From NCBI GenBank assembly GCA_963277665.1, contig OY728121.1, positions 958,556,097 to 958,620,096 on the forward strand: a stretch of DNA of 64,000 bases. The letters are read 5' to 3'. Shown here in pieces: positions 24,494 through 36,624 of the stretch. The stretch's first letter is position 1; every line of letters begins with the position of its first letter. The translations under genes were made by a program, and so were the position numbers. The notes under the pieces were generated by a model. That model worked only from the letters and a program-made list of their open reading frames with translations. It made no database searches and was not told the DNA's origin. Origin of the DNA: Viscum album. Lineage: Eukaryota > Streptophyta > Magnoliopsida > Santalales > Viscaceae.

Positions 24494-27012
24494 TATAAAA
24501 CCCCTACAATGTGGTATAAACCCTTTGTCTCGTGTTGGGGTTCCACATGGCCTCATGGGGATCCCTAAATATTCAGAGGCTATATAAATGAATTTATTGA
24601 CATATTAAATCTATTGTGGGATTTTTTTAAAGAAATAAATAATTAACCATTTCTTATCATGTGAGAATGTATTTTAAATTATTAATATATAGAATAAAAA
24701 ACAATGTGACTAATATTTTTATAAAAAAACCAAATCCATTATGTAAAATAAATTAAATGTTATATATTTTTTCAAAAGAAAAATAACGTAAAGCACTTGG
24801 ATACTATCTCATTCACAATAACCCAAATTGAAACTATGAACCCCTATTGATGAGATATAATGTATTTAATTCTACTTGATCACCTCAAAAAACATTTATA
24901 CATTTTATAAAATATACAACTAGTTAATGATTATAATATTGTGATAGAATTATATAAGGCATTACTTTAATTCTATGCCATATTATGTCCAAATACAAAC
25001 CTAATTTTCATGGTAAATCCAAAATAATTTTAATACTAAAACATTTAAATTTTCTCATTTACCAAAACAAATACATTGTTCATAAATAATTCATTAATTT
25101 TAAATCATTACATAAATAAAAAAAATTATATATATCCAAAAATAAATATATACTACTCAAAAAAAGTATTCTGTAAATATACGATCATTCCACAATTAAA
25201 AAAAGATCTCAATTTTAATAATTGGTGGAAAATTTCCATTTTATCAAAGTTATAATAAAAATATCCATTTCTAAAATAAAAATTATAAACTGGAAAATTC
25301 TATAAATAAAAATAGAGATGATGCATTTCCTCAAATTTCAATTGATTGTCCTTATTTATCATACTCTGTTAAAAAATTCACAACTTACCAAATGAACAAT
25401 CCAGTAGAAAACACTCCATTTTTCTAAAGATAATTCACATGCGTAGGATTATTGAGATTAAAAAATTGGGGAATCTTATTTTTAATTTTCTATTTCTATC
25501 TTGAACCAGTTGTGTAAATGAGTCATCAATGAATACCCATCAAAAATCACTCTAGTGTGAAATCAATATTTTATCTGGAGATTTCCGAACCACCTCCCCA
25601 CATTAATTCATTCTCCCAATGTTACCCACCTGACAATCGTAGAACCATAGTGGATTTAAATTCCCTTGTAATAAAAAATGGTAAACCCATTTACTCAATA
25701 GATGTGTTAAATCTGAAAATACATGTTCGAAAGCATGATAAATATTTCAATTAAAATAATACAATTTATTTTACTTATGTTTGTTACATGAGTCTATAAT
25801 TGTTATAAAAACTATATACTTTTAAAATTCATGATGTAACATTGAAATTAATATTTATAATTATAATATACACCTTTTATATCATTTTTAAATAAAAATA
25901 CATTAAAATAAAATTTAATCACGTTCACATATAAAAATTCAATCAAACAAGTCAAATATTAAATTCAATTTTAAAAAAACATATTACAAAAAAAACCTAA
26001 ATTAAAATTATTTTTCAAAACATAAATATTCCATTAAAATATCCTTTTTTAGATACCAAAATAAAATTATTTATTACATATTGGAAAAATATATTTAAAA
26101 TCCCATGGTTTATTTCAAAATCCACTGTTATGAAAATCCCCATATGTCCATAAAAATAAGTTTCAATAGAAATCCTCATTTTTTTGTAAAATCACATTTC
26201 CTTTAAGAGATATATCGATGTGTTTTAAATAGATCACAATGATTCAACCAAAAATGTTTAATTATCAATTTTTTTTAATAATTATGCACCACCAATCACA
26301 TTATTTCATTTTTCTGGGTTCCAAAATTCAAAAAACCATAAATCATATCAATTGGTATGAATCCTCAATACAAACAAATGGTGATTTTAAAACCCAAATT
26401 CTGTGTCCCCAGAATTCAAAAATCTATTAATGATGTCTATAAATTCACGAAAAAACTAGGTAGAGAGAATGATTCATGAACAGTGAAGAAAATTGGATCT
26501 AACCATTTTATTTCATGACAATCCAAAAAATCCTTGAATGATATAAATTATTTATATATGGATAAAACTAAAAATAATAATTAAGTAACAAGATACACTT
26601 ATGGTCAAATGGGGTTTCCAATAAGGTAATAAAGAGTTAACTTGTGTATTAAAAATTAGGGTTTTGTGATTTTACATTACATAAGTAGTTATATGGTTGT
26701 ATTAGGATAACTATTCAACACACTGGTCAAATAGTAGTGCCTCTCCACTAATAAATAGTCAATAAGTATAGTTTGGATTTTGGTATTCAATTACCATTTG
26801 TGATAACTATTATTAATTATAGAATAGTGTATGTTCTAAATTAATATTCATTTATCCACAGAACATAAAATTATTCAACCCAATTTCTTTAAATGATGAA
26901 AAATTTCTCTAAAAGGCTTCCAAAGCCTCTCAAATACAAAAACTTTCTTAAAAATTTAACATAAAACATCGAATATTGAATTAAAAATACATTAAAAAAA
27001 TTGGGTTTTATA
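24494..27012 (-). repeat. 3' LTR of the old gypsy element
   Basis: The plus-strand start TATAAAACCCCTACAATG, with a GGGGTTCC...GCCTCATGGGG segment after it, aligns with 31,349 onwards. The segment near 26,105-26,250 aligns with 32,950-33,090 (GTTATGAAAATCCC versus GTTATAAAATCCCG). The end, TTGGGTTTTATA, matches the TTGGGGTGTTACA type. Promoter and donor could not be placed. A DNA stretch at 25,565-25,700 is C-rich on the plus strand and has a counterpart at 32,410-32,540. Confidence 0.6.
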
Positions 27013-27024
27013 ATTCTCTCATAT
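27013..27024 (-). promoter_or_regulatory. Eroded polypurine tract
   Basis: Plus strand ATTCTCTCATAT, i.e. minus-strand ATATGAGAGAAT, directly abuts the 3' LTR. It aligns with the equivalent ATCTCCCAACAT of the 46-59 kb element. It would prime plus-strand synthesis in an active element. Confidence 0.5.
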
Positions 27025-27099
27025 ATTCAACTATTCATCCGTTATTATTTATTATGATCCATTTTATACAAATAACATTGACCATTACTATAAAATCTC

Positions 27100-28135
27100 T
27101 GAATATATCACCCATGTCCCTTAATGAATTACCCTATTTTTACATAGACCCAAAACAAGATGAATCCTCCATCCCTAAAGGACCTCCCCCATATAATCTA
27201 CAATTTTAGATATTTTCTACAAATAATATACCATGAGTTTTGTTTCTTCTTCACTCCATACCAATATATGTGATAGACACGATTGACACTTCTTCAACTA
27301 AGTCACATGGAATATATTTTGAACTACTAAATAATTATTTATAAAAACAAAATTATACTACTATTCTCTAGTGTAAATAAAAATCTCATGGGGCCTAAAC
27401 TTCTATGGAATTAACCTCCCATACACATCATTATATTTTTCTCCAAACCATGAAGACACTTTCAAGAACAAATAATCCCCAACATCAAATCTCAAGGGGT
27501 CATTATTACCTGTTTTAATAATATTAGTATGGAATAAAAGATAAAATTATATGGTTTTTGATAAAATGAAATTTTTAGTTATCTAATGAACTTAATTGGT
27601 TATTTTAAGAGACCTTTCACTGGTCATAACCTATCAAATATTTGAACAAATAGATATACCACACAATGCTTCAAAATATTCCACAAAAAAGAAAAAATTA
27701 TAGTTGTTACACACTTATCATCAATGAAATATGTTTCTCTAAATAAATCCTAGAATTAAGAAAACAATATTGGAATATATCCTTAAAACATGGATATTTG
27801 ACTCCATTTAACTATCTAACAATGTTTGGATTATTTTTCCAACTTTTCTAGATCTTCATGTTATACTGGATTCCATTCGGTAATATCCATGAAAACAAAG
27901 GGTCTCTATAAATGAGTCCTTGAATTGGATCCCCATGAAGTATAATAATTTCATTCATATAATGATTCCCAATTTCATCAAAAAAAATATTTCTTGCATA
28001 ATAAATAATTACAAAAATTTATAAACCATCTACAACATGCAAATCACTATTGTTCTCCCATAGTGAACTAGGAAACTCAATCATGAATTTTGATGAAATT
28101 TTCCACTATTTACATTTTGTAATTGGGAAGGGTTT
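27100..28135 (-). pseudogene. gypsy integrase remnant
   Basis: Minus-strand pieces in several frames follow chromovirus integrase order. A W-K-x-x-x-x-F-M-I-E-F-P segment and VVDGL (about 28,010-28,100) match the W-E-N-I-T-M-D-F-V-V-G-L-P ... V-V-D-R-L region. NEIIILHGDPIQGLIYRDPLF-like sequence (about 27,895-27,960) matches E-I-V-R-L-H-G-V-P-x-S-I-V-S-D-R-D-P-R-F, with the second catalytic aspartate position kept as R-D-P. PLRFDVGDYLFLKVSSW (about 27,440-27,500) matches the D-L-E-F-x-V-G-D-x-V-F-L-K-V-S-P motif. QNIFHVT, then a stop and LKKC (about 27,285-27,325), match V-H-N-V-F-H-V-S-M-L-R-K-Y. Stops are numerous, so it is dead. Confidence 0.75.
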
Positions 28136-31100
28136 CAAAAACCTCACTAGTATTCGATGAATTATCTTTACTTTATAAACTATTGGATAATGAGAATCAA
28201 ATTTGGAAGGAACTTTTTTATCTAAAACCACCATTTTTTATCAATATGTTACATATTGTCCATCCTAAGATGAACCTCCCAACCTGGTTAGTGAAATTCC
28301 ATCAAATTAACCTACTTAAACTCTAAAGGCACAACTATTAATACTCTAAAAAGTTTAATTGAATCCACATAGATTGTCCTTCCCAGGACAGTATCCAAAT
28401 AATTTACAGTTTTCATTATCGTATTAAATTAATGATTATAAATTTCACATTCCATTACCAAGTATAATGATTTTACATTTTGGATAAATAATTCTATACC
28501 CATTAAATAAATTAACACCATGTGAATGTATTTTAATAGCACAACAAACAACCAAATTTAGGATTTTTTCTTCCTCATAGAATACACAAAAAAATTCCTT
28601 AAAAATTAAATATCACAAAATTTTGATACCTATTACAAAATGTAATTTAATATATTTTTTATCCAATAATATTTCATCATTAACATACTAAATTATAGTT
28701 AAAATATCATTTTCTTCTCCACCACATTGGATAATCCATGGTTTTTTGTAACCCACTAATTAAGATTCAAAATACATTTTAAAAAGATATGATTTTTATA
28801 ATGTAGAGGTCATTCATGAAAAATAGTCTCATCAATATCCTTTATTCAAGTATACCAATATACAAAAGATCTGAATCAATATTTGATCATGCCTTAAAGT
28901 CTACCTGAAGTAAGTAATATGACAAACATAATGTAATTAAACACTAAAATTAAATTACAAGTCTAATATATATAATATAACACGATAAATTCAATTAAAT
29001 TATTTACTAAAATCATTTAAAGGTAAATCATTCATTAATTTACTGATCTCCTTATTGAAATGACCCTTCAGACTCTAGGGAACACCACCGTGTGGCCTAG
29101 AGTATACAATAATTATATGACTATCAACAAAAATGCTACACTAAAATGATTTTTTGATACAATGAATTATATGAGGTTCCCTAATAATAATCCTATTTTG
29201 ATAAAAAAAAAATAACTATATTATAAACCATCCTAAATTTTGTGAGATAAATTTGAACTCCATGCATCAGACATACTCAGTACCACATTGGCTAGGTCCT
29301 TTACATTTATTTTCCTTATGTATATGTGTATTTACATTTAAAATCATATGGATACACACCAAACTATTTTCCAATAACATATCAACCCCATTATGAAACA
29401 TATTATTCAAAAATAACTTATTCACCTAGAATTGTGAATTGGAATCCACCCATAACTCTTATATGGTTATAATAATCTGAAAGATAATCATTGATGGTAC
29501 AACATTCTCCAAAAATGAGGATCACACCATAGAAAAAAATATATTATACTCTTAACCACAATCATATATGCATCTCTACTCCGGAAGGAACACTATATAA
29601 CATCCATAATTGTTATGTCCATAAATATATCCCACTTTTCATATATATTCATGTTGTTGTTTCATGGTATCACTACTAAGCACTATCAATGCCCTACCAT
29701 CCAAAACCCTTGTTATCATTTTAATAACCTCAAAACACTATAATTAAATAACTATTACTTGAATCTCATCCTATATCACACCATTGATATGACCTAATCT
29801 TGGTATATTACCATGAATCTCAATAATAACACATCAATGCCTAACTAAACTAATCCTTTATCACACTCTATTGAAAAATCCTCATATGAATAAAATTATA
29901 CTCTCAAAAAGGTGAACATTATAACATAAACTCTATCTTAATTTCCCCACAACAATTTCATAGAAATCCAAGGATTAATGTATCTCATATATATATTATA
30001 ATGTATAATGTGGTCCTTAGTAATGTTGCAAGAAAATCTATCAATTATATAAGGGATTATGTAATATATTCCACATTCATTTCAACACTAAGGCTTAGTA
30101 ACCTCAAAAAATAGGATACCTCTCATGGAAATGTTATAAACGTCCACTTATATTAATACATCCCATATATATAACTTGGAAACACTGTCTATTCATTCAA
30201 TGGAAGGATAAACTATACAAAACAGTTTACAGAATGGTTGAAAACCCTTATCAATTTCAAACTCATTCAATTATATATTAGGATACACACTCTATATAAT
30301 TTGATATAATATTCATATTGATCCATCCATGTGTCATATCTTTTATAGACATGTCTTGATTACCTAAATGATAGAAAATGTATCTACCACATATCTATCA
30401 TAACCCCCATAAATCATTAACCATGCTTTCATTATTAATGTAACCATGTAATTCACAATGAAAACTAATCACATGATCACACGACACATAACCATCCATT
30501 AATAAAAAATAATTTACACATTCACAACTCATGATAATTAATTTTATCATAAATTACTCACACATTTCATACAACCCACTCACTCACCATCATGATTTGT
30601 GAGAACATGTTTCACTACACACCAGACTAGTAAAAACATCCACCTAAATAGTTTTGATTCACACATAATTGTGAAATATAATCACATCCACCATTCAATA
30701 TCGAAATATATTCAAGAAAATTTACCACAAAAATTACATTGATATCGTATCCAATTGTTCCTACTTGTTGATGAACAACTAGAGTATATCCCATTGCCCA
30801 TTACACATGTCCTGGATGAACCACAACTCACATATTGGATTAACTTTATGTCTCACAAATAATTCTAATTAAAAACAAAAATATCCTCATGTTTTTCATC
30901 ATAAAAAAATTTCACATTTCACAATATAACTAGATTCATAAGAATCCATAAACATAGTTCTATAAATATAACAACAATTAAATCATATCTATAACAAATA
31001 GTCATTTCAAAAAACAATTTATTGAATAAAATCAAAATGTCAATGAAATCCATTTCTATACATGATATTTTATTTTATATGATGAAAATTTCATTATATA

Positions 31101-31348
31101 TAGTCCAAATAATTAATACCTTTAAGACTGAACTATTATTATCTCGCACCTAACATGAGTTATCATGATATTATTAATATCATATAGGGTTTTTGAATAA
31201 CCACTAATATACCAAAACATTACATTGTCCCAGTGCCGTATAAATATTTTATGGGTATTTTTATTGTTTTTTATAAATCCAATCTTTCAAATTTTATGCA
31301 AATACACTCTCCAATACTTAACTCAAAACCCCTATTAGGTTACCATTT
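28136..31348 (-). other. Interior of the old gypsy element, coding not readable
   Basis: By position this should hold RNase H, reverse transcriptase, protease and Gag, but I could not read a convincing motif. The interior is about 0.7 kb shorter than that of the 46-59 kb element, so deletions are likely. A weakly primer-site-like TTAGGTTACCA lies at about 31,335-31,345 next to the 5' LTR. Confidence 0.45.
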
Positions 31349-33853
31349 TATAACACCCTGACTCTAGTATCTAAATCGTGAGTCCTGATTCAGGGAACCG
31401 AATAGCCTCAATCATATCCCCATATTTCCAAAAGATACTAATATGTGGAGATTGATAACATGCAGTAATTTTTTAATGGTTTTTACACATACTAAATGTG
31501 AAACTTTGATTTTCATAAGAAATATTTTTCGAAATAAAACCATTTAAAATAAACAAACACAAGAGAAATCATTTATTTTGAAAATAGAAATAATCTAGTA
31601 TGTCAAATAAAATAAATGAAAACAAGATAAAACTTAATAATAATTAACTCAATCCATAGAATATAATATAATATTATACAACTATAATGTGGAACTATAG
31701 TTCACTATTGATGAAAAATGATGTCTTCACCTCCCCAGTATCATATCTTGTAGCATTATAAGTTCACCAAAAATTCAATGTAGTTGTGGAGTATATAATA
31801 TTGTATTCTTTCTTAGAGAATCAAATATTAATTTATATGATCATAAGTCCAAAAATATTTGAATAATCCTAATAAATAAAAAACAGTTTTAGATCAAAAA
31901 TGTTTTATTTGTCTCAATTCCCCAAATCTAAAATATTCATTACAAATAATTTAGTAATTTGAAAAAAAATACTTCAATAAAACATTCAATAAATTTTCAT
32001 AAGTAAATTTTTTTCCCAAATAACTTGTATTAAAAGAAGAAATAATTTTTTCAAAATTTATGGGAGAATCCATTTTTGAATAAAGATGGAAAATATAAAT
32101 TTTAAACAAATATCAAGAAACTGAAAATATTTAGAAATAATTTAATATATCCTTTATTTAATATTGGTAAAATTAAACACCTTTTTTTTAATTTATATTG
32201 AGAAAAATCCATTTCGTCTTAGTACATTTTAAAAATCATGATTCTTGAAAAACAATATACATTGGGAGTCAGCCCAATCCTCAAAAGTCAATTTCTATGA
32301 TAAGGATTTCGTACCATCAATAAAAAATAGATTATTTTTTCCATATTATATTACTAATTTCAATGCATTGTGTATGAACGTTATTAACCATTACACTTAA
32401 AATACTTAGTATAGAAGGAGTGTCACATTTTGGATTCTTCCTTCCCTTCCCCTTACTAACCCTAATATAGGCTCTAAAAGTTCCCATATGAACCATTGTT
32501 GATGTATAAAATATTCCAAATCATGTTTCACTAAAACATTTTCATCACGAAACATTGATGTTTTGATATATCCAAAAATACATGTACAGAAAAATTCCTC
32601 AAAAATAGTGTTTCTGTAAATTAAATGAATAATACAGTTACTAAAAATTTATAATGAAATATATTTTAAAAATTATCAATACTCCATTGAAAATACTATT
32701 TTTTATTTATAAAATAAACCACTATTATCCTCCATGGAGAATATTATTTTCAAATCATTGAAATTAATCTTCACATATAAAAAGTAATTTCATTCTATAA
32801 AATTTATGCAATCCAATTTATAAGAAAATTCCCAAATGTTCATAATAGAAAATATTGAATTAAAAACAACATATTAACTATAGAAAATCCATTTTCAAAG
32901 GGGGTTATAAAAAATAAATAAATAATGAATTCTTTTGAGCCATTGAGGAATATTAATTTCAATATCAATTGTTATAAAATCCCGAAATTTAAATAAAAAT
33001 CATTTTTTCCAAGATCAATCTTTTTTAGAAAATCCAAATTCCTATAATAAATCTTTCACGAAGTCCTTAATAGATCATAATTAATCAAAAAACATATTCA
33101 AATATAATATTCAAAATAAATTATCTGAGAAATAGACCAAGTCACGTCATTTTCATGAATTTGAAAATTTAAAACTCCATATGTTACTCTAACTAGGACA
33201 CATCCTTAATAAATTAACATTTAAATGTATTGTAGTGAATATCCTTATGGAAACCCAAGAAATATGTATTGTAGGACCACAATTATTCCAAAATGTATTC
33301 TAGATTATTTTAACTAGCTGATAGTATATAGAATACTTTTGGTGAGACTATTACCTAAAAAATATAGCTCAATGATCATCCATGTATCAACCAAAAATTC
33401 AGTATGACCTGTATATATTATATATATCGAAAAATAAATATAGACACAAAATAGAGAAATTAAGGTCCCCATGGTCTACAATGTAATTAAATTATACCAT
33501 CTATATGATGAGATAAATAAAAATTTCTTAGTTATAGATAAACAGGGATTCATGAAAATAAACAACAAAATATTGGTTGGTACATAAATAAAATGACTTT
33601 TAATTAAAATAATAGCTCTTCCCAACACATATAATATAACCTATCAAGTCCATGTCCTCCATTACCTTTCAACTAAACCACGTGTCCAATTCTCTTCAAT
33701 TCATGTTCACTGTAATAATACATGAATATGAATCCATGTATATTGAAAAAAATCCCATATATATGGATTGAAGATGAGTCCATTGGCATACATTGAATCC
33801 AAAATTCATAAACAATCCATAGATATGTTGTGACCAAATTATTGGGCATTAAA
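31349..33853 (-). repeat. 5' LTR of the old gypsy element
   Basis: The inner edge TATAACACCCTGACTCTAG is at 31,349 and the outer edge TTGGGCATTAAA at 33,842-33,853. Its length agrees within 14 bp with the left LTR. Alignment with the left LTR is visible at both ends and near 32,950-33,090, but the identity is low, so this is clearly much older than the 46-59 kb insertion. Confidence 0.6.
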
Positions 33854-33899
33854 TAAACATAAGGAGTTGATTTTTCTCTCATGAAACACACAAACTTGA

Positions 33900-34830
33900 A
33901 AACATAATATTCATTTTACATACAGGCATACAAGTCATGTCATAAAATGATTACTAGGACAATATGACTAATGGACCGGCATAAATCAACCTTTTCTAGA
34001 TGGAAGAGAGTCACCGGGCACCAAAATTGTGAATAATAAAAATTGATTCAATATATGGAATCATTACAATTATTTTTTATCTATTATTATAAGTTATAAT
34101 ATAAAATAATTTCCCTAGCCATAACCTACTCACAAGAGAATCCATAAAATAATTAAATAGCCAATACACCTTATTTGGGATGGCAACACTAAAAGGTTCC
34201 CAGATCCATTTCCCTTTGGTGAGGTTGTAATGAGTAGTTCCTTATACCATTACCCTTTGGTATTTCCATGTTTAATAATACCATAGTTCATTCCCCTTAT
34301 TATTGGATTCACCTAATTGTTTCAAGAACTATTCCCCTCAATTAAACAATCAACTAATATTTTCCAATAAAATCCTCTTTAGTAAAGGGTTATTTTGGTA
34401 TCCCAGTACATCCTCTACCATATGAGAGTCTGTCAAAAAATACCATAAATCACAAAACCAATGCCTAGAAACAATTCAAAATTGTTCATGAACCCCATCC
34501 TATGAGATTACATTGCTGTTAGCAAAGAAATAGTCACTCATGAAATATTCCTACACCTATACCAGAAGTTGAAACATTCCAAGATTCATTAGCTAATAGA
34601 TAAGAGACAATCCTAGTCAATATATCCTTAACGTATCCTAAAAGGGACATTAGAGGAAAAATTTACCTACGTGGGTAACCACTTTAATGATCATGTAAAT
34701 CAACATGATTTATTCATATATTAGACAATTTCTGCCACTCAACCTTCAAAGGTGTCTTTTAAATCCATCTATACCAACCAAATACATTGATAATAACAAA
34801 AATTCCAACACCCAACTTACATAAAAATGA
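33900..34830. repeat. Direct repeat A, possible LTR fragment
   Basis: Three separated segments align with 39,380-40,310 at nearly constant offset. These are CATACAGGCATACAAGTCAT versus CATAACAGCATATATGTAAT (offset 5,477), an ACCATA...CATTCCCC array (offset 5,513), and TTTTAAATCCATCTATACCA versus ATCTAAATCTATCTATACAA (offset about 5,473). The array 34,190-34,340 has units of about 45 bp with CATTCCCC/TTCCCTTTGG cores, like the arrays of other LTRs here. Boundaries were not found. Confidence 0.45.
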
Positions 34831-36605
34831 ATCATAATGATATAGAAAAAATTAAAAACCCATTAAAATAAATAACATTAAATAAATTATGATTTTAAAA
34901 AATAGGTATCCTCCACATGACAAAAAACTGAACAAAAAACTCATCTATGACCTTCCAACATTCCTTTTCAAACCATTTCATATAACCTTCCTAAAAAATA
35001 TCAATAGGAATGTAATGTCTCTTTACACACATATTATGATTACAATAAAATACCTCCCATAATAAGTTTGGAAACCACCAAAATTCCTAAATACCAGTTT
35101 AATCCCCATCACTGAATTGAAAATTTTTCATTTATAATTTCCATTGAAATTAAAATAAATTTTATAAATAAATTTGAAAAATGAGACCTAATTTTATTTG
35201 TAAAATCCAACTCAATCACATGGGTAGAAAATAAATATGTCCAGTAGCACTTATTCATGAAATTATCCACCATAAAACCATTTAACAAGCTTTGTGGTCT
35301 TTGTTTTTTATTAGGTCAATGTAATCTCATATGAAGTTTTTGGTGAGTTTATATAAGTAAAGAATCATGGTGATAGAAACAATACTTATGGCACAGGGAC
35401 ATGAAATTAGATAGGGAAAAATATATCGAATAATGAAAAAAACCACCTACCTTAATCGATGATTTATAATTCAATCCATTACTCCAGCTAGACTCTTTTT
35501 TCGCCCAAAATCACATATCACATTAAAACACCATTATATTAATAAAATGATAACCTAAATCCATAATATCCTTAAAAAATAATCATCTAAAAACTCAACT
35601 AGTATCATAATAGAGTCAAAATCATATGCCACACGGTTTTGTCAACTCCAGACACGCAATTTAATCTTAATAACGGAAAATAACAAAATTAAATAACTTA
35701 ATTAACATATAATGACACTAAAAATCACAAAAAATGAAAATAAAATTTGGATAAATATACCACATGTATGAAAATGAATGATTACATTATTACATCTTCT
35801 TGGGATCTCCTACATAATCCATAAGAAAATACTAATCAAGTAAGAAGATTTGAAAATTTTCTAGCGAAATAATATCTGAAAACCCTAAAAAGGTGAAATT
35901 GTTTTATGAAAAAAAATGTGAGATAATAAAGATGAAAATATGAGATATATTACCTAAAATATATGAAATAATCCTATACTAAATCATTATGATGAATGTG
36001 GAGATAAAATGGATAGAATGGATCTCCGAAGTGGTATCTCAACCTTATTACCATTATGTAGAGCCTAATAAACAAGAGGGAGTGGTGGTGGCCAAAGAGG
36101 ACATCCACACAATTTTCCAAAAGAATCCTAAAAGTATATGATAGTAGTTAGGTTTCACTATGGTAGACCATCACCCGAAGATGTCACAGTGTGATCTCTA
36201 TGGGATAGGATGTTTCTAACCCTAGAAATAAGAGCCAACCCCCTACAACAATGTTGTTTTCTGTCTCTCTTGGGTCTCATCATGATATACTCTAAAAAGA
36301 GGTATTAATGCATTTTCTAATGACCATCATGTCATTACCCACTCATGTCATCAAAAAAATAACTATACACTATAACATTTCATCCACCAATTCATGTGAA
36401 CACGAATTGAATGATTTTGAGTTAATCTAACACACATAAAACATCATATAAATAATTAAAATCATGGCCAAATCTCCCAAGATATAATCGAATAATTTAT
36501 TAAATCTCATATGATTTTCCCCAACCTTCAATGACATGGGTTATTGAAAACTCATCCCCATAATGCTTGTAATCCATGAAATTCCATAGTGGCCCTCATC
36601 GAATT

Positions 36606-36624
36606 AATATATATATATATATAT
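36606..36624. repeat. AT dinucleotide microsatellite
   Basis: About nine uninterrupted AT units. No function indicated. Confidence 0.85.

Larger units (their letters stand above)
24494..33853 (-). mobile_element. Old chromovirus-like Ty3/gypsy element
   Basis: Diverged direct repeats at 24,494-27,012 and 31,349-33,853 (2,519 and 2,505 bp, offset about 6.85 kb) enclose about 4.3 kb. The minus strand of the interior contains integrase remains just inside the left LTR. That makes the right repeat the 5' LTR and the left the 3' LTR. The right LTR's inner edge TATAACACCCTGACTC aligns with the same edge of the 46-59 kb element (TGTAACTCCTTGACCC). The left LTR's inner edge and the bases after it align with the purine-tract junction of that element. 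No target duplication survives (AATAT versus TAAAC). Confidence 0.68.

Noticed and set aside
25381..25575. Minus-strand TTTG|GTAAGT with a TATA-like box 185 bp upstream in the old gypsy LTR
   Set aside because: The corresponding place in its partner LTR (about 32,239) shows no donor, and the distance is outside 172-176 bp.
25557..25754. 65-codon open frame with non-random looking residues
   Set aside because: It lies in the 3' LTR of a minus-strand element, and the aligned part of the other LTR (about 32,410-32,600) is not open in this frame.
33711..33730. TGTAATAATACATG and 39,245 TGTAATGACCATAA as LTR starts of the 5.5-kb repeat pair
   Set aside because: 33,711 falls inside the 5' LTR of the old gypsy element, and sequence after the two sites does not align until about 33,900/39,380.
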